11,557 bases of DNA from an uncultured Bacilli bacterium (lineage in GTDB: Bacteria > Bacillota_I > Bacilli_A > RF39 > UBA660), in NCBI GenBank assembly GCA_947632495.1, contig CANRPL010000044.1, positions 1 through 11,557 of the forward strand, given 5' to 3'. Below the pieces are notes generated by a model. That model was not told the DNA's origin, made no database searches, and saw only the letters and a program-made list of their open reading frames with translations. How positions within the stretch are numbered: the first letter of the stretch is position 1; each line of letters begins with the position of its first letter. A program made the position numbers and the translations under genes. Positions 7,551-11,557 of the stretch are shown here, piece after piece.

Positions 7551-7861
7551 TGGCAACGACAAAGACGGAAGAACTTGTTGGACTATTAAATTATGGATTA
7601 GTTTCTAGACAAAGCACAACTAAGAATGAACGCCGTATGAACACTGGCTATACAAAAGCAATGGAAAATATTATTTCAATATATGCTCATCAAGCCCAAA
7701 ATGGAGCTTATACGCAAGATGAAATTGCCGAGTTTGGTGATCAGGTTAGTCTTATCAGTGTTTTAGATAATCACGATTTGTATCCAGGAATTGATCGCTT
7801 GCCACTATATTTTCAAGAAGCGACGAAAGATATCGAAAAGGTAGACGCTATGGTTAGGTAA
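7550..7861 (+). CDS. Unknown 103-residue protein coupled to the preceding gene
   Basis: This small soluble protein has no membrane segment, cysteine or recognised motif. It looks largely helical, with charged and polar surfaces: an N-terminal EELVGLLNYGLVSRQS segment, a central KAMENIISIYAHQAQNG helix, and a Pro-containing acidic C-terminal third (DNHDLYPGIDRLPLYF). The ATG overlaps the previous stop by one base and has GGAGG 7 nt upstream. Coupled translation suggests the two products act together, perhaps as a complex, but no function can be assigned. Transcription ends at a hairpin formed from its last codons. Coding status is supported by the ribosome binding site, coupling and terminator placement. 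Confidence 0.75.
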   Translation: MATTKTEELVGLLNYGLVSRQSTTKNERRMNTGYTKAMENIISIYAHQAQNGAYTQDEIAEFGDQVSLISVLDNHDLYPGIDRLPLYFQEATKDIEKVDAMVR

Positions 7862-7876
7862 ATCCTAACCTTTTTT
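7852..7876 (+). terminator. Terminator built across the stop codon of the unknown pair
   Basis: GGTTAGG (7852-7858) and CCTAACC (7864-7870) form a 7-bp stem. The loop contains the TAA stop. TTTTTT (7871-7876) follows. Confidence 0.85.
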
Positions 7877-7877
7877 C

Positions 7878-7906
7878 TTGTTAAAAAAGCTTACTTATGA
7901 TAAAAT
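7878..7906 (+). promoter_or_regulatory. gltX promoter
   Basis: TTGTTA (7878-7883), a 17-bp spacer and TGA-TAAAAT (extended -10, TAAAAT at 7901-7906) give a strong sigma-A-type promoter starting 2 nt after the preceding terminator. The -10 ends 17 nt before the ATG. There is no room for a T-box leader. Confidence 0.75.
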
Positions 7907-7923
7907 GATAGGGAGGTGTTTCT

Positions 7924-9582
7924 ATGACAAATAAAGATTTAGCAGATTTACTATTACCTAATGTAAGTTCTGATATTGAATATTATGAAAATAAGTATCC
8001 CGCTCGTTCTTTAGCGCCTGATGCTGTTGTAACACGTTTTGCTCCATCACCAACTGGTTTTGTTCATATGGGTTCTTTATTTGCTTCTTTTATTGGTAAA
8101 AAAGCCGCCCATGATTCTAATGGGGTTTTCTTCTTACGTATTGAAGATACTGATCAAAAAAGAGAAGTAGAAAATGGTATTACGGGTATTATTAATGACT
8201 TAAAGAATTTTGATATTACTATTGATGAGGGTATGACTGGTGAAGATAGTGAAATAGGGGCATATGGTCCTTATCTTCAAAGCCGTCGTAAAGAAATTTA
8301 TCAAACTTATGTTAAACATTTACTAGAGATGGGTCTAGCTTATCCTTGCTTTTGCTCACCTGAAGAAATAGAGGAGACTAGACAAATTCAAGAAAAGCGT
8401 AAACAACGTATCGGTTACTATGGTAGATACGCTAAATGTCGTCGTTTAACTTTTGAAGAAATACGTGAAAAAGTAGAACATAATGAATCATTTATTATTC
8501 GCTTTAAATCACCAGGATCATTTGATAATAAGATTAAGGTTAACGATTTAGTTAAAGGAGAGATTGAATTTCCTGAAAATGATTTAGATATTGTCATTTT
8601 AAAGTCTGATGGACTTCCAACATATCATTTTGCACATGCTGTTGATGATCATTTAATGCATACGACACATGTTATCCGTGGTGATGAGTGGATTAGTTCA
8701 CTACCTATCCATGTTCAATTGTTTGAGGCTTTAGGTTTTAAAGCTCCAAAGTATGCCCATCTATCGCCAATCATGAAAGAAGAAGATGGTAAAAAGCGTA
8801 AATTAAGTAAACGTAAAGATCCAGAGGCAGCTGTTAGTTTTTATCATGAAAAGGGTATTCCCGTGCCAGCTGTTAAATTATACCTTATGACTATTGCGAA
8901 TACTAATTTTGAACAGTGGTATGATTGTAACAAAGATAAAACACTTGATGATTTTAAATTTGATTTTAAAAAAGTTTCTGGTAGTGGTTCGTTATTTGAT
9001 GTTGATAAATTATATAATATATCTAAAAATTATATCAGTTATCTAAAAGCACCTGAGGTATATGTTGGTACTCTTAATTGGGCTCAAGAATATGATCCTT
9101 CCTTTGCTGAAATTTTAAAAAAACATCAGGATTACGCTACTAGGTTATTCAATATTGAAAGGGAACAAAAGAAACCACGTAAAGATTATTCTTGCTACAG
9201 TATGATTAAGTCACAAATTTGGTATATGTTTGATGAATTATATGAAAATGTTACCGATTATGAATTCCAGACGATTAACGATATAGATGAAATAAAACGT
9301 ATTTTAAATATGTATATGGAAAAATACTATCATTCTGATGATGATAAAGAAACATGGTTTAATCGTATTAAAGATTTATCAGAAGAGCTTGGCTATGCAA
9401 GAGAGGTAAAAGAGTATAAAAATAATCCTGATGCTTATAAAGGACATGTTGGCGATGTTAGTACGGTTCTTCGTGTAGCTTTAACTTCTCGCGCCATGAC
9501 TCCTGATTTATATGAGATTATGAAGTTACTAGGCCAAGATCGTATCTTTAGCCGTTATCAAGATTTTATTAAAGGAAATTAA
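7924..9582 (+). CDS. gltX: Glutamyl-tRNA synthetase, extended 552-residue type
   Basis: This class I aminoacyl-tRNA synthetase charges tRNA-Glu with glutamate in the cytoplasm. The Rossmann core begins at FAPSPTG (39-45), with the HIGH-type motif as HMGS (48-51) and FLRIEDTDQKRE at about 70-81. CFC (Cys142, Cys144) with Tyr169/Cys172 could form the zinc-like site seen in some GluRS. HVIRGDEWISS (249-259) and the KMSKS-type motif KLSKR (293-297) follow. The C-terminal anticodon-binding region ends with GDVSTVLRVALTSR. An N-terminal extension of about 38 residues and a longer C-terminal part exceed the usual length of about 480. This fits an extended clade I associate with Clostridia-like bacteria, from memory. 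GGGAGGTG precedes the ATG. It is monocistronic, with a strong promoter and terminator. Whether it also charges tRNA-Gln (requiring GatCAB) cannot be told here. Confidence 0.93.
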   Translation: MTNKDLADLLLPNVSSDIEYYENKYPARSLAPDAVVTRFAPSPTGFVHMGSLFASFIGKKAAHDSNGVFFLRIEDTDQKREVENGITGIINDLKNFDITIDEGMTGEDSEIGAYGPYLQSRRKEIYQTYVKHLLEMGLAYPCFCSPEEIEETRQIQEKRKQRIGYYGRYAKCRRLTFEEIREKVEHNESFIIRFKSPGSFDNKIKVNDLVKGEIEFPENDLDIVILKSDGLPTYHFAHAVDDHLMHTTHVIRGDEWISSLPIHVQLFEALGFKAPKYAHLSPIMKEEDGKKRKLSKRKDPEAAVSFYHEKGIPVPAVKLYLMTIANTNFEQWYDCNKDKTLDDFKFDFKKVSGSGSLFDVDKLYNISKNYISYLKAPEVYVGTLNWAQEYDPSFAEILKKHQDYATRLFNIEREQKKPRKDYSCYSMIKSQIWYMFDELYENVTDYEFQTINDIDEIKRILNMYMEKYYHSDDDKETWFNRIKDLSEELGYAREVKEYKNNPDAYKGHVGDVSTVLRVALTSRAMTPDLYEIMKLLGQDRIFSRYQDFIKGN

Positions 9583-9594
9583 ATATTAATCAAT

Positions 9595-9628
9595 AATAAT
9601 ATAGTAGAGATACTATATTATTTTTTTT
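9595..9628 (+). terminator. gltX terminator
   Basis: AATAATATAGTA (9595-9606), a GAGA loop and TACTATATTATT (9611-9622) form a perfect 12-bp, A/T-rich stem running into eight T residues (9621-9628). Confidence 0.85.
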
Positions 9629-9639
9629 ATGAGTATCTT

Positions 9640-9669
9640 TTCGACAAAATTATTTGTCTAATAGAATTA
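9640..9669 (+). promoter_or_regulatory. Candidate paired Spo0A boxes and SigH-like -10
   Basis: TTCGACAAA (9640-9648) is the exact complement of the Spo0A box TTTGTCGAA. TTTGTCTAA (9653-9661) on the plus strand differs from the consensus TTTGTCRAA at one base. Together they create the inverted repeat GACAAA-ATTA-TTTGTC (9643-9658). ATAGAATTA (9661-9669) fits the SigH -10 pattern RnnGAATww, but no SigH -35 (AGGAnnn) is visible at normal spacing. In Bacillus subtilis, spoIIA is driven by SigH and Spo0A-P, so the location before a SpoIIAA/SigF-like pair fits. Assignment is by motif match only. Confidence 0.5.
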
Positions 9670-9692
9670 TATTCATAATAGTTGGAGGTAAT

Positions 9693-10037
9693 ATGTTTAC
9701 ATACAATATGGAATATCGTGAACGGGTCTTATTTATTCGTTTAATAGGTTCATTGGATAACAATATCATTACCTATTTAGATAAAGAATTAGATACATTA
9801 GTTAATCAGATGGGGATTACAAATATTGTTTTCAATTTATCTGAAGTTGATAAAATGAGTGACGAAGTCATGATGACTTTAGTTAAGTGGTATCAAAATA
9901 TTAAAGAAAGAAAGGGGGTGAGCTTTGTCTGTGGCATAAAACATATCCAAAATAAACAACTTATTTTACGCCACATTCAAGAAGTAAGTAGTGAATTAAA
10001 CGCTATAAGGGTGATAAATTGGAAGAACTCATATTAG
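9693..10037 (+). CDS. STAS-domain protein, SpoIIAA-like anti-sigma factor antagonist
   Basis: The protein has 114 residues from the ATG at 9693, which has TTGGAGG upstream. An in-frame upstream TTG at 9654 lies in the regulatory repeat and lacks a ribosome binding site. The pattern FTYNMEYRERVLFIRLIGSLD, then NIVFNLSEVDKMSDEVM (44-60) and GVSFVCGIK (75-83), is the STAS fold of SpoIIAA/RsbV. Such proteins free a sigma factor by binding its anti-sigma kinase when unphosphorylated. The phospho-serine motif DSSGL is replaced here: ungapped alignment puts Asp57 where SpoIIAA has the phosphorylated Ser58, although a one-residue gap would align Ser56 instead. The 3' end overlaps the sigma factor gene by 19 nt, implying coupling. 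No SpoIIAB-like kinase gene lies between or beside them. The role in sigma control is inference from context. Confidence 0.8.
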   Translation: MFTYNMEYRERVLFIRLIGSLDNNIITYLDKELDTLVNQMGITNIVFNLSEVDKMSDEVMMTLVKWYQNIKERKGVSFVCGIKHIQNKQLILRHIQEVSSELNAIRVINWKNSY

Positions 10038-10630
10038 AATACGAAAAATTAATTTATGCAGTTATGCGATATTTTAAAAATTATCCCAACAAAGAAGATT
10101 TATTTCAGGTGGGATGTATTGGGCTAATTAATGCCTATAATAATTACGATAATACTAGTGATACTAAATTTTCTACTTATGCCTATTCTTATATATTAGG
10201 TGAAATGCGTAAGTTAGTAAGAGAAGATAAAGGTATTAAAGTAAGTCGTAATATTACTAGGTTATATGTCCAAATTGAACGATCTAGTATCTATTTGACA
10301 CAACATTTAATGCGTGTTCCTAGTATATCGGAAATAGCTGAATTTATGGAAATTGATGAAGAACTAGTGGCCGAAGCTTTGAATAGCACTAATACTTTAT
10401 TAGATATAGATGATATTCAAGTTGATAATCGCCATGATGATAGTGATATTCTAGACTTACGTCAAGAATTAAGTAAATTAAGCAGTGAAGAATTAGATCT
10501 TATAACTAAACGATATATGGAAGATATGACCCAAACAGAGGTAGCATCAACTTTAGGAATGAGTCAAGTACAGGTATCTCGTAAGGAACATAAGGTACTA
10601 GAGAAGCTAAAGCAACAATTAGTTGCATAA
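10019..10630 (+). CDS. Sigma-70 family factor of the SigF/SigG/SigB type
   Basis: This 203-residue RNA polymerase sigma factor is shorter than SigF/SigG (about 255-260) because it lacks about 45 N-terminal residues. The TTG start has AAGGGTGAT upstream. Region 2 includes DLFQVGCIGLINAYNNYD (27-44) and FSTYAYSYILGEMRKLVRED (51-70), the latter leading to KVSR at 74-77. Region 3 is at about 90-125 (RVPSISEIAEFMEID). Region 4 has the helix-turn-helix MTQTEVASTLGMSQVQVSR (170-188). The run SQVQVSR, with GCIGL and KVSR, is characteristic of the SigF/SigG forespore factors and their SigB relatives. It should direct a stress or developmental regulon; target promoters cannot be told here. It is coupled to the upstream STAS gene. 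The usual anti-sigma gene is absent. A terminator follows the stop. Confidence 0.9.
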   Translation: MEELILEYEKLIYAVMRYFKNYPNKEDLFQVGCIGLINAYNNYDNTSDTKFSTYAYSYILGEMRKLVREDKGIKVSRNITRLYVQIERSSIYLTQHLMRVPSISEIAEFMEIDEELVAEALNSTNTLLDIDDIQVDNRHDDSDILDLRQELSKLSSEELDLITKRYMEDMTQTEVASTLGMSQVQVSRKEHKVLEKLKQQLVA

Positions 10631-10636
10631 ATATAT

Positions 10637-10664
10637 AAAAAAATCTTGAAAAGAGATTTTTTTT
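10637..10664 (+). terminator. Terminator of the STAS-sigma operon
   Basis: AAAAAAATCT (10637-10646) pairs with AGATTTTTTT (10654-10663) around a 7-nt loop, ending in a T run to 10664. The loop and adjacent base contain the TTGAAA -35 of the tRNA promoter. Confidence 0.75.
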
Positions 10665-10674
10665 ATGCTAAAAT
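10646..10674 (+). promoter_or_regulatory. Promoter of tRNA-Ser
   Basis: TTGAAA (10646-10651), a 17-bp spacer and TGC-TAAAAT (TAAAAT at 10669-10674) give a strong extended -10 promoter about 18 bp before the mature tRNA 5' end. Its -35 is embedded in the preceding terminator. Confidence 0.75.
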
Positions 10675-10692
10675 TAACTTGTAGCGGTTTAT

Positions 10693-10785
10693 GGAGTAGT
10701 ACTCAAGTTCGGCTGAAGAGGCGCCCCTGCTAAGGGTGTAGACCGGGAAACTGGTGCGCGAGTTCAAATCTCGCCTGCTCCGCCA
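10693..10785 (+). tRNA. tRNA-Ser (anticodon GCU), CCA encoded
   Basis: This class II tRNA is 93 nt including the 3' CCA. The acceptor GGAGTAG (10693-10699) pairs with CTGCTCC (10775-10781), with one G-U and discriminator G. The D stem is CTC/GAG. The anticodon stem CGCCC/GGGTG holds the loop CTGCTAA with GCT at 10729-10731, reading AGC/AGU. A long variable arm (ACCGG-GAAA-CTGGT) is typical of serine tRNAs. The T stem GCGAG/CTCGC encloses TTCAAAT. All arms are intact. Confidence 0.97.
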
Positions 10786-10796
10786 TTTAAAAAATT

Positions 10797-10819
10797 AGTC
10801 CTTATATAAGGACTTTTTT
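10797..10819 (+). terminator. Terminator after tRNA-Ser
   Basis: AGTCCTTAT followed directly by ATAAGGACT is a perfect 18-nt palindrome (10797-10814), followed by TTTTT. An A run before it (10789-10794) would also allow termination on the minus strand. Confidence 0.85.
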
Positions 10820-10821
10820 AA

Positions 10822-10850
10822 TTTATATCTATATAAAAATTTGATATAAT
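10822..10850 (+). promoter_or_regulatory. Promoter of the small membrane protein / carboxypeptidase operon
   Basis: TTTATA (10822-10827), a 17-bp spacer and TGA-TATAAT (TATAAT at 10845-10850) form an extended -10 promoter. It ends 14 nt before the ATG at 10865, predicting a leader of about 8 nt. Confidence 0.7.
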
Positions 10851-10864
10851 GATATTGATGTAGT

Positions 10865-11179
10865 ATGAGAAAATATTTATATGATTATATTGATGAGATT
10901 GATGATAAAATAAAAAACCAAAATTATGATGATGATACGATTAAAAATCATTTGCTTAAAATATCTTTCTTTCAACATGAGAGAGTTATTCATCTTTTAG
11001 TAACAATTACTTATGCAATTATGTTTTTTGGTAGTTTGATTATGTCTTTAAGCCATCTTGTTTTTTCTTTTGTAGCGCTTATATTAGCAGGCTTTTTAGT
11101 ACCTTATATATGGCATTATTTCAAATTAGAAAAAGGTGTTCAATATTTATATCGTCAGTATGATAGAATGAGGCGTTAG
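10865..11179 (+). CDS. Small two-helix membrane protein of unknown function
   Basis: This 104-residue protein has a charged, Asp/Lys-rich cytoplasmic-type N-terminus (1-35), then FFQHERVIHLL leading into two hydrophobic segments (about 41-60 and 64-83), and a basic C-terminal tail (KLEKGVQYLYRQYDRMRR). I recall similar small proteins next to wall genes in Bacillota but know no function or family name. The start is set by the ATG 14 nt after a perfect -10. It lacks a clear Shine-Dalgarno sequence, so initiation may be near-leaderless. The stop is 1 nt before the next ATG, so it is co-transcribed with the carboxypeptidase and may act at the envelope with it. Confidence 0.75.
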   Translation: MRKYLYDYIDEIDDKIKNQNYDDDTIKNHLLKISFFQHERVIHLLVTITYAIMFFGSLIMSLSHLVFSFVALILAGFLVPYIWHYFKLEKGVQYLYRQYDRMRR

Positions 11180-11180
11180 A

Positions 11181-11557
11181 ATGAAAAAGTTAATTTTATT
11201 AGTATTATTACTTGTTATTCCTTTTAATGTATGGGCTTTTACAATAAAGTCTAAAAATGCTATTTTATATAATCTTGATGATGATGAAATATTGTATGAA
11301 GTAAAGCCTGATGAAAAAGTGCCTATCGCTAGTTTAACTAAAATTATGACAGCTTTAGTTTCTCTTGAAAAGATTGATAATCTTAATGAAAAAGTAACGA
11401 TGACAAGTAGTATGTATAAGACACTAAAAGAAGAAAATGCCTCAACAGCCGGAATCGCCATAGGGGAGAAAGTAACTTATTTAGATTTGTTATATGCTTT
11501 GATGTTGCCATCAGGAGCTGAGGCTGCCCAAGGCCTTGCCATTTCTACTTATGGTGA
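11181..11557 (+). CDS. D-alanyl-D-alanine carboxypeptidase (peptidase S11, PBP5-like), partial
   Basis: The first 125 residues are present and the gene continues past the window end. Residues 1-19 form a signal peptide (KK, a Leu/Val core, likely cleavage after VWA). KSKNAILYNLDDDEILYE (24-41) is the typical entry strand of S11 enzymes. The SxxK catalytic motif is SLTK with Ser51 and Lys54. The second motif region is LPSGAEAAQ (109-117), where Ser111 is kept but the usual Asn of SxN is Ala113. The KTG motif lies outside the window. The enzyme would trim the terminal D-Ala of peptidoglycan stem peptides outside the membrane and bind beta-lactams. GAGG precedes the ATG, which follows the upstream stop by 1 nt. 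The family call is strong; activity of the SGA variant is unproven. Confidence 0.88.
   Translation, partial: MKKLILLVLLLVIPFNVWAFTIKSKNAILYNLDDDEILYEVKPDEKVPIASLTKIMTALVSLEKIDNLNEKVTMTSSMYKTLKEENASTAGIAIGEKVTYLDLLYALMLPSGAEAAQGLAISTYG

Noticed and set aside
7878..7923. T-box riboswitch before gltX
   Set aside because: The promoter lies only 17 nt before the start and the stretch from 7862 upstream is the previous gene's terminator, so no leader structure fits.
9654..9692. Upstream TTG start adding 13 residues to the STAS protein
   Set aside because: No ribosome binding site precedes it and it falls inside the inverted repeat. The ATG at 9693 has TTGGAGG and gives a normal STAS N-terminus.
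10675..10790. Structured GC-richer stretch considered as tmRNA or another ncRNA
   Set aside because: It folds completely as a class II tRNA-Ser with GCU anticodon, long variable arm and encoded CCA.
11147..11461. Minus-strand open frame of about 104 codons
   Set aside because: It lies antisense over the carboxypeptidase signal peptide and SxxK region and has no domain signal. It is a shadow of the real gene, as are the antisense frames at 3328-3543, 5555-5764 and 7325-7522.
1..11557. CRISPR arrays, insertion sequences, prophage or integration sites
   Set aside because: I saw no direct repeat arrays, transposase or integrase motifs, or duplicated tRNA 3' ends in the window.

Overview
The window is low-GC DNA from a cell-walled member of the Bacillota, most likely a Bacilli/Erysipelotrichia-type or related uncultured gut lineage. 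The evidence is very A+T-rich codon use, GGAGG/GGTGAT ribosome binding sites, occasional TTG/GTG starts, a ClpC-type unfoldase, a Cse60-type sporulation protein and a SigF/SigG-type sigma factor. An M23 wall hydrolase and a D-Ala-D-Ala carboxypeptidase rule out a wall-less Mollicute. UGA is used as a stop (cse60) and Trp is encoded by TGG, so the standard bacterial code applies. Species-level assignment is not possible from this sequence alone.

Layout, left to right. (1) Positions 1-1017: two nested, oppositely oriented terminators, then a minus-strand YtqA/YhcC radical SAM protein. (2) A divergent promoter pair at 1033-1082, then a 12-helix-type YfcC/DcuC-like transporter that ends in a terminator. 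(3) Positions 2568-4453: a two-gene operon with a YgjP-like zinc peptidase and a secreted coiled-coil M23 endopeptidase. (4) cse60, with a terminator overlapping its stop. (5) clpC on its own, without the usual ctsR-mcsA-mcsB genes. (6) Positions 7011-7861: two overlapping unknown genes; the first resembles a metallopeptidase fold whose active site has decayed. (7) gltX, of an N-terminally extended 552-residue type, with its own strong promoter. (8) Positions 9640-10630: a Spo0A-box-like inverted repeat, a STAS-domain (SpoIIAA-like) protein and an overlapping SigF/SigG-like sigma factor. (9) tRNA-Ser(GCU). (10) A small two-helix membrane protein and a D-Ala-D-Ala carboxypeptidase that runs off the end.

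The most interesting part is 9640-10630. It looks like a spoIIA operon (spoIIAA-spoIIAB-sigF) from which the middle gene, the SpoIIAB anti-sigma kinase, is missing. The first and last genes overlap by 19 nt. The STAS protein also lacks the canonical DSSGL phosphorylation motif. Upstream sit one exact and one near-exact match to the Spo0A binding consensus. Together with cse60 this suggests a stripped-down or rewired sporulation or developmental switch.

A second theme is compactness. At least six -10 elements, several of the extended TGnTATAAT type, sit 14-17 nt from start codons, so leaders would be only about 8-11 nt and begin at or inside the Shine-Dalgarno sequence. Several terminators begin inside the coding sequence, and one terminator contains the -35 of the next promoter.
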